The notes below the pieces were generated by a model that worked only from the letters and a program-made list of their open reading frames with translations, was not told where the DNA came from and ran no database searches. The translations under genes and the position numbers were made by a program. Below are positions 7,875 through 16,735 of a DNA stretch of 64,000 nt, one piece after another; the stretch's first letter is position 1, and every line of letters begins with the position of its first letter. The stretch comes from Moorella glycerini (GTDB taxonomy: Bacteria > Bacillota > DSM-521 > Neomoorellales > Neomoorellaceae), in the NCBI RefSeq assembly GCF_009735625.1, contig NZ_CP046244.1:124001-188000 (forward strand). Reading direction: 5' to 3'.

Positions 7875-9254
7875 TTAATTAATAAATATCGGTAAGATGC
7901 CGATAAGGAGTAAGAAGGTGATTACAAATTGACCAACTACCCAGACATAAGAAAGTTTGGTTGTCTCCCAAAACTTAGATTTTGCAATCCCCATAGCCGT
8001 ATACATGGCCAGGGCCAGGGGCGGGGTCATACCCTCCATTACGCCGGTTATGGCCGGCATAACTACAGCCACTAGGAAAGGATCAACGCCTACGGCTGCA
8101 CCCGTAGAAATAAAGGCTGAACCCAGGATAGCTACCTGCGAAGAACCTGGTAAAACCATGCCTAGGAAGGTGGTAAAGGTAACTATCAATAAGGCCCAGC
8201 CTACTTTACTCAGGCCGAAACTCAAGAACCATGTCTGAATTGCTTCGCTCATTTCTACTTTCTGGAACACCAGGGCAATGGCGTAGGCCAGGTAAATAGT
8301 AGCCGAAACCGGCACTACTCCTTTCAAGCTATCCCGGAACATGGCTAAAACGCTATGCAGGTTAAAGCCACCGGGTATCTCCTTGCGCCCAACGATAATG
8401 GTATAAAACGTACAAAACCCTGCCGCCATCAGCAACACCGAAGCCGAAAAAGCCTTGGCGCCGTCAGGACCATATCGAGCTATAAGGGTATTCTTAAAGA
8501 CGGAATCAATAATAATAGGCCCCAGGATGAAAACCGGAATTAAAAGAGCGCTCCAGCCTTCTTTGATGGCCCTAGCCAGATCTGGCCGCTCCTCTTTAGG
8601 TACAGGCTTAACCTTGTAATATTTGCAAAAAGCCAGCAGGGTGAGCCAACGATGTAGAATGAGCCAACCGAAAACAATATATAGCCCCAGCCAGAAAGTA
8701 GATAGGGAATACTTGTCTGGGTATAAAGTTGATAGTATGGCAAAGGCGACTAAATTTAGACCCGGGCCGACCTGGTTACCCAACATGCTGGCCGCCATTT
8801 CCACTGTTGCTGCCAGGTGGCGGGGAAAGCCGCTCCGGATCATGGCCGGGATGGTAAAAACACCGGTAGCCGCCACGTTGCCTGGCCCGGTACCGGTCAT
8901 GGCAGCCAGGGCGCAGCTGCCAAAAAGCGCCACATAACCGGCGCCACCTGGAACACCACCAATAATTGCTAAAATAATGTTAATTAATTTTTCCACCACC
9001 CTGGTTTGACCTAAAATATGGGCAAAGACCAGAAAGCCTACGATAATATAAAAGAGGCCGCTTGTGGTAGGTCCCAAAAGGCCCGACCAGAAGAGATCGT
9101 AGCGTCCCGTCATGACAATAGTGAAGGCAAAAGCAATGGCCATGGCCTCATAAATAGGTCGTTTAAAAGCTATAAAGACCAGGGCTATAACTATAAGCAG
9201 CTCAATTAACCAGAAGACCTGGATGGGGAAAGGTCCGACCATTTGGACTGGCAT
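7875..9254 (-). CDS. TRAP-type large permease (DctM-like) family transporter
   Basis: This 459-residue protein has about 11-12 hydrophobic segments. Two repeated halves carry motifs such as ALFGSCALAAMTGTGPGNVA with FTIPAMIRSGF, and FLGMVLPGSSQVAI with PAITGVMEGMTPPLALA; these resemble the IT-superfamily TRAP permeases (TIP-MxRxG and G-GxxxPP motifs). It would move an organic acid using an ion gradient; the substrate is unknown. ATG at 9254 follows GGGAGG. It heads a two-gene operon with the 93-residue protein. The lack of a periplasmic binding protein could mean a binding-protein-independent member of the superfamily. The C26 amidotransferase and the DASS permease upstream suggest a shared catabolic locus. 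Confidence 0.65.
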   Translation of the reverse strand: MPVQMVGPFPIQVFWLIELLIVIALVFIAFKRPIYEAMAIAFAFTIVMTGRYDLFWSGLLGPTTSGLFYIIVGFLVFAHILGQTRVVEKLINIILAIIGGVPGGAGYVALFGSCALAAMTGTGPGNVAATGVFTIPAMIRSGFPRHLAATVEMAASMLGNQVGPGLNLVAFAILSTLYPDKYSLSTFWLGLYIVFGWLILHRWLTLLAFCKYYKVKPVPKEERPDLARAIKEGWSALLIPVFILGPIIIDSVFKNTLIARYGPDGAKAFSASVLLMAAGFCTFYTIIVGRKEIPGGFNLHSVLAMFRDSLKGVVPVSATIYLAYAIALVFQKVEMSEAIQTWFLSFGLSKVGWALLIVTFTTFLGMVLPGSSQVAILGSAFISTGAAVGVDPFLVAVVMPAITGVMEGMTPPLALAMYTAMGIAKSKFWETTKLSYVWVVGQFVITFLLLIGILPIFIN

Positions 9255-9309
9255 ATATTAAACCTCCCTATTATAAATTCCATTTCCCCTATTTACCTGT
9301 CTTTCCCGT

Positions 9310-10038
9310 TTACCTGTACCTTGCGCTTGCATTTACCAGCCCTTTAAACAGCTCTAACCAAAACGGCTCCTGCAAAACCTCCGGATGGAATTGCACCCCC
9401 AAAACAAAATCGTGTTTTAGGCTCGCTATCGCTTCGATTATACCATCCGGCGCCCGGGCGACGACTGTAAACCCCGGGGGTGGTTCCTTGACCGCCTGGC
9501 GATGGAAGCTATTTACCATCGCTTCTTTTTTCCCGGTAAGCCTTGCCAGGATACCATCCATTTCTATCCTGTGAATAGTTTCTCCCGGCGGCCTGCTCCC
9601 CTGCTGATGCACAACGCCGCTATTCTCCGGCCGCTGGTGAATATCATCCAGGTACATGGTACCGCCGCAAAGGACACTTAAAACCTGGTGCCCGCGGCAA
9701 ATGCCCAGGATAGGTATATTCCTTTCCAGGGCACCCAGCAGGTAATCCCTTTCATTGGCAAAGCGCAGAGGGTTCTGGCTTTCTAAATCTTTAGCCCGAT
9801 TGCCTTCTAAAACATTGCGTTTAACACTTAGAACCTCGCCCGCGGCAATGAGGGCGTCAATGTTTTCTAAAATCTTCTGGCGAATTTCTGGATCATTGAC
9901 TACCGGTAGCAATAAAGGAATACCACCGGCCCTCTCTACCGCATCTACACAAGCTTTGACTGTGTAGACGAGGGACCAGCCCGGGACAACATTGCCCTGC
10001 TCCCAGCCGGTAGTTATACCAACACGCACGGCACCCAT
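9310..10038 (-). CDS. Class I glutamine amidotransferase-like hydrolase (peptidase C26, PuuD-like)
   Basis: This 242-residue protein has the C26 gamma-glutamyl hydrolase fold. The nucleophile Cys114 lies in ILGICRGHQVL and the catalytic His lies in VLGVQFHPEVL. Family members hydrolyse gamma-glutamyl amides such as gamma-glutamyl-GABA. ATG at 10038; a weak GAGGTG site precedes it. It lies between a DASS permease and a TRAP-like permease on the same strand, so it may process an imported gamma-glutamyl or amide compound (inference). Confidence 0.88.
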   Translation of the reverse strand: MGAVRVGITTGWEQGNVVPGWSLVYTVKACVDAVERAGGIPLLLPVVNDPEIRQKILENIDALIAAGEVLSVKRNVLEGNRAKDLESQNPLRFANERDYLLGALERNIPILGICRGHQVLSVLCGGTMYLDDIHQRPENSGVVHQQGSRPPGETIHRIEMDGILARLTGKKEAMVNSFHRQAVKEPPPGFTVVARAPDGIIEAIASLKHDFVLGVQFHPEVLQEPFWLELFKGLVNASARYR

Positions 10039-10186
10039 TACAGCACCTCATTTCCTATCTCAATAATTTGCTTATAAGAAATTGCCCCGAATGAGTTCTA
10101 CTACTCCCCCGGGGCTCGTCGGCGATTCCAGGCATTTTATCTTAAATAATCATCGCCCTTTCATGTTGCCTTCATGTTTAAATCTA

Positions 10187-11638
10187 TTAAATCCATCCGT
10201 ATAACCAAGTCCAGTACGGAATGCTAACAAACATTAGCGCCAGATACGTGTATGACCAGACGGTTTCGGCTTTCCAGAATTTCTTATGATCGGGGAAATA
10301 TCCGCTCAACATGTATCCTACCCCATGACCAGCACCATATGGAGTCATCGCTCCAAAGCCTTCTTTAGTATGAATTAACATTATCCCAAACAACTGTACC
10401 GGAAATCCTGGGATGCCTTTTGCCACAGCTAACCAAAGAGGCATTAAAGTAGTTACATGAGCTGTTACACTCACATATAAATAGTGTATTAAATAATCAA
10501 TCGTAACTAAAATTATCAATATAAGAATCGGTGAAAGACCCAGTCCCGATACCCAGGCCGTCGAAGCTTTAGCGAGCCAATCTAAGAAACCCACATCTTT
10601 TAACCCATTGGCCAAGGTTATGAGTGTTCCTAGTACTATTAATATATTCCAGGCCGATTTTTCTTCCAGGACCTGTTCCCATTTAATAACACCTGTGACG
10701 ATCATCAATACTACTGCGATTATAGCGACCATTGCCGGCGGTATTATTTCATGGGCAAAAATCCAGGCAATCAATGCACATATAAAAATTATTAATGTGC
10801 TTATTTCTTTAAAAGAAAGTTTTCCCATTTTCTCTAGTTCTCCGCTAGCCCACACAGGTGCTTCGGGAAACTTCTTTATTTCCGGCGGGAAGAATTTATA
10901 AGCAATCAGGGGAGTTATTATTATCAATATTACTGCCTGGGGAATGAAACCATAGAGGTAACTTATCCACGATATAGGGGGCAAACCTGTTGCTTTAGAA
11001 ATATATTCTGTGGCTAGGACACTCATTGCAGCAGCCGTTAGGAACGTAGAACTCGAAATGAACGTCGCTAAAAATGATGTAAACAGAAGAAATGAGCCTA
11101 TCTTAGACGCCGTTTCACCCGGGTGGGACCCCAGAGCTTCAGCTGTAGACCTTGCGATTGGGTACATGGTACCAAAACTACGAGCTGTGTTGGATGGCAT
11201 GAATGGTCCTAAGGCTAAATCGGCCAGGGTTATAGCATAGCCAAGGCCCAGCGAGTTTTTACCTAACTTTTTTATAAGCCATAAAGCTATTCGCCGCCCT
11301 ATTCCTGTGTCTTTAAGCGCCACTGCAAATATCATTGCCGCAAACACAAGCCACACTACGCTGTTCGAAAAACCCGATAGTGCCCACGCTAAAGTATCCT
11401 TGGGAGCCTTGTTAACGAGGTTCAGGCCCCCTATGATGGCTACACCGGTTAATCCTACGGCTCCCATAGGCATGACTTCCAAAGCAACACCAATAATTAC
11501 AGCCACAAACAGAGCAAAATAATACCATGCATAAGGTGCCAGACCCGCAGGTCGAGGGATAAGCGCAATAACTATTCCGACAACAATAGGTATTAGTGCT
11601 TGCAGGATTTTAGATTTTTCTTCTGTTCGTGATGTCAT
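10187..11638 (-). CDS. DASS-family (SLC13/CitT-type) dicarboxylate or anion permease
   Basis: This 483-residue protein has about 12 membrane segments. The paired DASS signature Ser-Asn-Thr type motifs are visible as FMPSNTARSFG in the first half and YVSVTAHVTTLMPLW in the second. Family members import di- and tricarboxylates or sulfate with Na+, or exchange them. ATG at 11638 has an AAGGAGGAAGG site. A 9-bp palindrome lies 22-52 bases upstream of the start. Substrate is undetermined; the AtuA/DUF4387 enzymes beyond the IS remnant are candidate catabolic partners. Confidence 0.87.
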   Translation of the reverse strand: MTSRTEEKSKILQALIPIVVGIVIALIPRPAGLAPYAWYYFALFVAVIIGVALEVMPMGAVGLTGVAIIGGLNLVNKAPKDTLAWALSGFSNSVVWLVFAAMIFAVALKDTGIGRRIALWLIKKLGKNSLGLGYAITLADLALGPFMPSNTARSFGTMYPIARSTAEALGSHPGETASKIGSFLLFTSFLATFISSSTFLTAAAMSVLATEYISKATGLPPISWISYLYGFIPQAVILIIITPLIAYKFFPPEIKKFPEAPVWASGELEKMGKLSFKEISTLIIFICALIAWIFAHEIIPPAMVAIIAVVLMIVTGVIKWEQVLEEKSAWNILIVLGTLITLANGLKDVGFLDWLAKASTAWVSGLGLSPILILIILVTIDYLIHYLYVSVTAHVTTLMPLWLAVAKGIPGFPVQLFGIMLIHTKEGFGAMTPYGAGHGVGYMLSGYFPDHKKFWKAETVWSYTYLALMFVSIPYWTWLYGWI

Positions 11639-11659
11639 GACCCTTCCTCCTTGTATGAT

Positions 11660-11690
11660 ATGACCAACGGTTAAATTTCCAGTTGGTCAT
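11660..11690. promoter_or_regulatory. Palindrome upstream of the DASS permease, candidate operator
   Basis: ATGACCAAC and GTTGGTCAT form perfect 9-bp arms separated by 13 bases, just upstream of the DASS ribosome-binding site. The spacing and TTGGTCA core suit a dimeric regulator such as a GntR-family protein. The regulator is not known; the GntR gene at 13675-14472 is one candidate. Confidence 0.5.
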
Positions 11691-11719
11691 TTATTTTGTC
11701 GTAAAAAATGTTTGACCCT

Positions 11720-11990
11720 TGAGGTATCCTCTGGGACAATCACGGTAGAACCGATGGCGGGGCAGTTCAGTTCCTCCTGCACTTCCTAAAGTGCTTGGTA
11801 AGACTGCTCCCCGGGCCTGGCGGCAACCGCTTACGCGCGGGTCGCACGCCCTTTAGAGGTTCTCCCTTCAGCAAGGAGCTGCGCACCAGTCTCTTAAGGG
11901 TCGGTGCTCATCAGCAAGGTTGCTGTTACGTCAGGTTCCTAGGGATACCCCAATTTTGGTTTGCTAAATCCCCGGGAAAGGAGGTGTTTT
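11720..11990 (+). ncRNA. Candidate bridge-RNA region of the IS110-family element
   Basis: This GC-rich non-coding stretch lies directly upstream of the transposase start. In characterised IS110 elements (IS621) the equivalent 5' region encodes the bridge RNA that pairs with target and donor DNA. Several self-complementary segments are visible, for example CCTAAAGTGCTTGG. The call rests on position and family knowledge only; no bridge-RNA loop could be assigned. Confidence 0.35.
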
Positions 11991-11993
11991 GCT

Positions 11994-13158
11994 ATGGGAA
12001 AAACCCTTTTTGTCGGTATCGATATAGGGTCCGACACCAATGTGGTGCGCATCCTTGATGATACCGGCGAAGATGTCTGCGGTTTTAGCGTTTCTAACGA
12101 CCTCCCCGGGGCTGAAAGGCTTGTGGAAAGGATTGTTGCTGAAGCTGAGTTACTTGATGCTGATAAGATTGAGATTGGCATGGAGGCCACTAACCTCTAT
12201 TGGTGGCACCTTTCCCAGGCCCTGCATGAGGCTCCTGAACTCTCGGCATTTGCTGCGGAAATAGCGGTGATTAACCCCAAGGTGATTGACGGCTTTAAGC
12301 TTATCTACCCGGATATGGCTAAGACCGGCGCCTTGGATGCCCGGGTTATTGCTGATTGCTTGCGGTTTGGACGGGTACGTCCAACACCCCCTCCTGATAT
12401 GACCTATGCTCCTTTGCAACGGCTTACCCGGTTTCGCTATCACCTGGTCAGTAACCTCACTCGTGAGAAGAATAGGGCCCTCAATCTGATATTCCTTAAG
12501 TTTTCTACCTACCAGAAGGAGTGTCCCTTCTCCAATTTGTTCGGGCAGGCCTCCCGGGCTGTCGTTGGCAACCTCACCCCTGATGAAATTGCTAATATGC
12601 CGGTGGAAGAACTGGTCGATATGATGCTTGAGCACGGTAATAACCGCTTGAAGGATGTCCCGGAGATGGCCAGAGTTATTAAACAGGCGGCCCGCAATTC
12701 CTACCGTTTAAACCCTAAAATGCGGGATGCTGTTGATGTTACCCTGGCCATGTCCCTGGAAACCATCCGCTTCTTTGAAACCCAGCAGAAGAAAATCGAC
12801 CAGATCATTGCTAAAGAACTAAAAGCCATTCCCCAAACGTTAGATACTGTTCCTGGTATCGGGCCGGTTTACTCTGCCGGCATAATAGCCGAAATTGGTG
12901 ACATCTCCAGGTTTAAGAACCACAATGCCCTTGCTAAATTCGCGGGCCTGACCTGGCGGCAGCACTAGCAAGTTCACTGCCGAGGATATCCCCTTAACCA
13001 TGTCCGGTAATTATTACTTACGGTACTACCTCATTGAGGCGGCTAATTCCGTCCGGGTGCGGGAGCCGGAATATGCCGCGTTCTACCGCAAGCTTGTGCG
13101 CATGGTCTTCACGCTGCTGAGTGAGGGCCAAATCTACCGCCACAGGAGGTTGGGTTAA
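11994..13158 (+). pseudogene. IS110-family transposase, frameshifted and internally deleted
   Basis: The ATG at 11994 has AAAGGAGGTG upstream. The N-terminal RuvC-like DEDD domain is intact to the eye (FVGIDIGSDTN, IGMEATNLYWWHL, GALDARVIADCLRFG). The C-terminal Transposase_20 domain starts (VPGIGPVYSAGIIAEIG, FKNHNALAKFAGLTWRQH) but meets TAG at 12966. Reading then continues in another frame from 12967 (SKFTAEDIPLTMSGN..., stop 13156-13158), so the frame is shifted near the expected catalytic serine. A second lesion follows: PEYAAFYRK is joined directly to LVRMVFTLL, about 20 or so residues shorter than intact relatives as I remember them. The gene is almost certainly inactive. Confidence 0.85.
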
Positions 13159-13579
13159 ACATTTCTTTAAAGTTTACTTTTAGTGTTTGTGCTGGCAATT
13201 ATTGTCTCGGTTTGCGGCTTGATTTCTTATTGCCTTTTTACATTTTAAGACATTAAAATTTCCAATTCAGCGTCTTGACATTTTACCGCGGGTCTTATTA
13301 TGAGTAATAATCAAGCAACATACAAACCTATCTGTAAACAAATTAAATAGTAAATAAACATAGTAGCCAGTTTTTTATTATTATATACAGTTAATGGTTT
13401 TCTCACTTCCTCTCTTCCACTTCTGTCGGGAAAGTAACACCAATTGCCATAAACGTAAGGAAGCGCGTCAATTTAGCCTTATAACCCCCCCCTGTCGTTG
13501 TAATTACTTGTTATAATATGTTGCTTATTCTATTCTACATGCCCGGCGTTTTTCCTGCCGGCTATAGAATTTTTTTTAT
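13159..13579. other. Gene-free AT-rich interval with second copy of the dispersed repeat
   Basis: No coding region or RNA gene was recognised here. Positions about 13230-13290 hold the second copy of the AT-rich repeat also seen at 3335-3390. The rest is low-complexity AT-rich sequence between the IS110 remnant and the terminator of the GntR gene. Confidence 0.4.
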
Positions 13580-13627
13580 AAAAAAATTAAAGCCCCGGCC
13601 AAAATTCCAGCTTACCAGGGCTTTAAT
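13580..13627 (-). terminator. Rho-independent terminator of the GntR gene
   Basis: On the minus strand ATTAAAGCCC pairs with GGGCTTTAAT and is followed by TTTTTTT. It lies about 50 bases after the GntR stop codon. Confidence 0.8.
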
Positions 13628-13674
13628 TAATTCAGGCTACATTATGCCATTTGCCAGGTATTTGTCATTACTAG

Positions 13675-14472
13675 TTATATTGTTTTTCCCCGGTTAACCG
13701 GCCGGGTTATATAGAAACTGTATTTATCCCCGCGGTAGGCCGCCCGTTTATATTCTACCGGCCGCCCCTCCGCTGTATAGACCAAGGAGGTTACCAGGAG
13801 CAAGGGTTCGCCTGGCTTAATATCCAGGACACGCGCCTGTTCTTTACGCGCAGCAACGGCCTCAAAAGACTGGGTCACCATAGCCGGAGCCGGCAAACCA
13901 GCTTTTTCATAGAGGTCGTACGTGGAAAAAGCTATTTTTTGCCGACATAACTCCCGAGCCAGGGCTGCCAATTGTTGTCCCAGTTCTCCTTCAAAGTAGG
14001 AAATGTAATAGACCATAGGTTCATTATTACCCAGGCCCAGGAGCTCCAACCGGATTACGCTGGTGGCAACGGGAAGAGCCAGTACAGTGGCCAGGTGATA
14101 ATCCGCCGCTACCAGGCTGGCGTCCAGGTACCGAGTGGACGGTTCCAGGCCTTTACTCCGTAAGGTCTCTTCAAAAGGGGTTACCCTTACTAGTTCCTGC
14201 TGGATGCGGGGGCGAGCGACAAAGGTGCCTTTACCATGACTGCGGTAAATTAGACCTTCCCTGGCAAGTTCCCCCAGAGCCTGGCGCACCGTAATCCGGC
14301 TGACATTATACATGGCACAAAGCTCTTTTTCGGACGGCAGGCGCTCACCGGTCTTCAATATACCGTTTTTGATCTGTGCCGCCAGGGCATCTTTCAATTG
14401 TTGATAGAGAGGTATCGATTTTTCTGGTGATATCTCCCCATGCCCGATAATGGGAAGCACTTTTTCTGTCAT
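13675..14472 (-). CDS. GntR-family (HutC-type) transcriptional regulator
   Basis: This 265-residue protein has an N-terminal winged helix-turn-helix (LPSEKELCAMYNVSRITVRQALGEL, about residues 45-70) and a UTRA ligand-binding domain (VTPFEETLRSKG, to LVTSLVYTAEGRPVEYKR). The ATG at 14472 is chosen because GGAGG lies seven bases upstream; a TTG two codons earlier is less likely. It is divergent from the AtuA-family gene at 14680, and the shared 207-base region holds a palindrome, so it probably controls that pair in response to a pathway metabolite (inference). Confidence 0.92.
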   Translation of the reverse strand: MTEKVLPIIGHGEISPEKSIPLYQQLKDALAAQIKNGILKTGERLPSEKELCAMYNVSRITVRQALGELAREGLIYRSHGKGTFVARPRIQQELVRVTPFEETLRSKGLEPSTRYLDASLVAADYHLATVLALPVATSVIRLELLGLGNNEPMVYYISYFEGELGQQLAALARELCRQKIAFSTYDLYEKAGLPAPAMVTQSFEAVAARKEQARVLDIKPGEPLLLVTSLVYTAEGRPVEYKRAAYRGDKYSFYITRPVNRGKTI

Positions 14473-14640
14473 AGCCAATCCTCCACAACCGATAACATTA
14501 TTGTAATAACAAGCTTAACATAACACAAACGGTAAATCAATATTGGGAAAAACTTTAAGCCAGGGATGCCATAAATAATATCCCAATTTTTTTATTCAGC
14601 CAGCAGGAAAAATGCCAGGTATGTAGAATAGAATAACAAA

Positions 14641-14656
14641 CACGTTATAACACGTG
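14641..14656. promoter_or_regulatory. Palindrome in the GntR/AtuA divergent promoter region
   Basis: CACGT and ACGTG form perfect arms around TATAAC, 24 bases before the ATG of the AtuA-family gene. The position suits an operator of the divergent GntR regulator that blocks the promoter or the ribosome-binding region of 14680. Confidence 0.5.
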
Positions 14657-14679
14657 ATTACATCATGGAGGGATGAATT

Positions 14680-16047
14680 ATGACAAAAAAACCTTTGCGC
14701 TTTCTCTGTCCCAACGGCCACCTGGGCTTTGCTCCCATCAAGACCGGTAGCTTTTACCGGGGCGTTGAGACCAAGCCCGATTTTATCCTTGCCGACTCCG
14801 GCAGTGACGACATCGGTCCCGGACCTTTAGGTTCCGACACCTCTACCAGCCCTTTGGAATGGCAGAAACACGACCTGGAACATATGCTGCTGGCCGCCCG
14901 TAAACTGGGTGTCCCCATGATCATCGGTTCCGCCGGCGACACCGGAACCAATAGCCGTGTCGACCTCTACGTCAACATTATTAAGGAACTGGCCGAGAAA
15001 CACGACTTACCTAAATTTAAAATCGGTTACTTCTATTCAGAAGTAAGCAAGGACTACCTGGCCCAAAAAATGAAAAAAGGACAGGTTATCAAAGGCCTGG
15101 ACGGCCGCCCTGACCTAACCCCGGAAGAGCTGGATAAGACCGACCGCATTGTTGCCGTGGCCGGGGTCCATCCCTATATTAAACTTCTGGACATGGGCGC
15201 CGACGTTATTATCGGCGGCCGCTCCAGCGATTGTGTTATTTTTGCTGCCCCGGCCATCCGCGCCGGTTTTCCGGAGGACCTGGCCTACTACCTGGGTAAG
15301 GTTCTGGAGTGCGCATCCTTCTGCGCCGAACCTTATGGTGGAAAGGAGACGGTTATCGGCACCATTACCGAAAAGGAAGTCCTGGTTACGGCCATGCATC
15401 CAGAGCAGCGCTGCACAGTGGCTTCGGTAGCCGGCCATGCCATGTACGAAAGATCCAACCCCTACTACGAGTATGTCCTGGGCGGCATGCTGGATATGAG
15501 CAACTGCCGTTATGAGCAATATGACGAAAAGACCTGCCGTATTACCGGGCCGAAATTTATTCCCTCGGACGAATGGCGGGTGAAACTGGAGGGTTCCGGC
15601 AAGGTAGGCGAGCGCTACATCGGTATTGCCGGCATCCGTGATCCTTACACTATCCAGAACATCGACAAGGTTATCGAGTGGGCGAGGGCCCAGGCCCGGG
15701 AACGTTTCGGCGATACAGGTTATGAGCTCCACTACCATGTTTTTGGCAGGAACGGAGTAATGGGCGACCTGGAACCGGTTAAAGAGATCCGCTCCCATGA
15801 ACTCTGCATCGTCGTCGAGGGTATCGCTCCCACCAAAGCCATGGCTGAAGAGGTCGCCATGATTGGTACCCGCCAGATGTTCTATGCTCGCCTGCCGGAG
15901 GTTAAAGGCACTGCCGGTGGTGCCGCTTTTGTCGTCGACGAAGTGTTGCCGGCTTCACCAGCCTATATATGGACAATGAACCATACAGTTGCCCTGGATG
16001 ATCCTATGGAACTCTTCCCCACCTTTCTGACAGAAGCGGGAAAATAA
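14680..16047 (+). CDS. AtuA/DUF1446-family protein
   Basis: This 455-residue protein resembles the DUF1446 (acyclic terpene utilisation AtuA) family. Recognisable segments are DFILADSGSDDIGPGPLG, IIGSAGDTGTN, GADVIIGGRSSD and VPKR-like regions further on; the fold suggests an acyl-CoA or hydroxy acid related enzyme but the reaction is not firmly known. The ATG at 14680 has a GGAGGG site. The DUF4387 gene follows 13 bases after the stop, a pairing seen repeatedly in bacteria. Together with the divergent GntR regulator it forms a small catabolic unit of unknown substrate. Confidence 0.8.
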   Translation: MTKKPLRFLCPNGHLGFAPIKTGSFYRGVETKPDFILADSGSDDIGPGPLGSDTSTSPLEWQKHDLEHMLLAARKLGVPMIIGSAGDTGTNSRVDLYVNIIKELAEKHDLPKFKIGYFYSEVSKDYLAQKMKKGQVIKGLDGRPDLTPEELDKTDRIVAVAGVHPYIKLLDMGADVIIGGRSSDCVIFAAPAIRAGFPEDLAYYLGKVLECASFCAEPYGGKETVIGTITEKEVLVTAMHPEQRCTVASVAGHAMYERSNPYYEYVLGGMLDMSNCRYEQYDEKTCRITGPKFIPSDEWRVKLEGSGKVGERYIGIAGIRDPYTIQNIDKVIEWARAQARERFGDTGYELHYHVFGRNGVMGDLEPVKEIRSHELCIVVEGIAPTKAMAEEVAMIGTRQMFYARLPEVKGTAGGAAFVVDEVLPASPAYIWTMNHTVALDDPMELFPTFLTEAGK

Positions 16048-16060
16048 GGAGGTAATATCA

Positions 16061-16384
16061 ATGGCTACTGAAAAACTGATCAACCTTGCCAAGACCATCC
16101 GCAGTAAAAATGCCGGTACAGATAAAATTACCTTTGACATTATTTTCCGGGAAAAGGAAAACTACGAGCTGGTTAAAAAAAGCGGCGTCCTGACCCCGGA
16201 AACTATATGCAAGCTTTATGGTATTAGTCAGGAAAGAATTGTCGATTTTGTTGAATTCGATCCTGCTTATGCTATTAAATTTACCATTTACCGGCAGCGC
16301 CCCAGCGGCAGCCCGGGGGAATCCGATGTCTTTGGCTGCCAGCAGTACGCCCCCTTGCTGGATCTCGAAATACCGTTAGAATAA
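16061..16384 (+). CDS. DUF4387-family protein
   Basis: This 107-residue protein matches my recollection of DUF4387, the small protein that usually follows AtuA/DUF1446 genes (LAKTIRSKNAGTDKITFDIIF, FDPAYAIKFTIYRQRPSGS, DVFGCQQYAPLL). ATG at 16061 with AAGGAGGTAATATCA upstream. It ends 19 bases before a strong terminator, closing the two-gene operon. It is probably a subunit or partner of the AtuA-family enzyme (inference from constant adjacency). Confidence 0.8.
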   Translation: MATEKLINLAKTIRSKNAGTDKITFDIIFREKENYELVKKSGVLTPETICKLYGISQERIVDFVEFDPAYAIKFTIYRQRPSGSPGESDVFGCQQYAPLLDLEIPLE

Positions 16385-16402
16385 ACACCCGTGTTCCGAA
16401 CT

Positions 16403-16433
16403 ATCCCGGACATTTAAGGTCCGGGATTTTTTT
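16403..16433 (+). terminator. Rho-independent terminator of the AtuA/DUF4387 operon
   Basis: ATCCCGGAC and GTCCGGGAT form a perfect 9-bp stem with a seven-base loop and are followed by a run of seven T. Confidence 0.92.
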
Positions 16434-16455
16434 CTGGTTAAATTGTAATTCTAAC

Positions 16456-16707
16456 TTAAAAATATAAATCCCTTTCGCCCGCAGCAATGCGCTCCAGGCG
16501 GCGTTCGGTTTCGGCCCGGATAGCCGCATTTGGTATCTGAGCCAGGTGCTCCCTGATGGCCGCTTCCCCTGCCTTCCGGGTGGCCGGCCCGGCGTAGTCC
16601 AACAGGTATTCTTTAAAGGTCAGGATGGCGTTGGGCTGGCACACATGCTGGATCTTGCTGGTTTTGGCCAGGGCCATGAAGCGGTCGCCGATTTCAAACT
16701 GGGGCAC
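16456..16707 (-). pseudogene. Remnant copy of the hydG 3' end, internally deleted
   Basis: This 83-codon open frame copies the last part of hydG (25175-26578) in the same orientation. Over about 245 aligned bases I count roughly ten differences. It joins PQFEIGD directly to RFMALAKT, lacking 32 codons (96 bases, equivalent to 25410-25505 in hydG). The lost stretch is bounded in hydG by two copies of GGTCGCCG and contains two of the three cysteines of the CX2CX22C auxiliary cluster. It cannot make a functional HydG. Together with intact hydG it brackets the kdp block as direct repeats. Confidence 0.9.
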
Positions 16708-16735
16708 TCGCTCAAATATGGTTTGTATCTTTTAC

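Larger units (their letters stand above)
11700..13158 (+). mobile_element. Degenerate IS110-family insertion sequence (ends not defined)
   Basis: A broken IS110-type transposase gene (11994-13158) is preceded by about 280 bases of GC-rich, gene-free DNA on its 5' side, the layout of IS110 group elements. IS110 members lack obvious inverted repeats, so the exact ends cannot be placed from one copy. The element separates the DASS permease from the GntR/AtuA genes. Confidence 0.7.

Noticed and set aside
11994-12968. Intact 325-residue IS110 transposase
   Set aside because: The conserved C-terminal part continues in another frame after the TAG at 12966, so the gene is broken.
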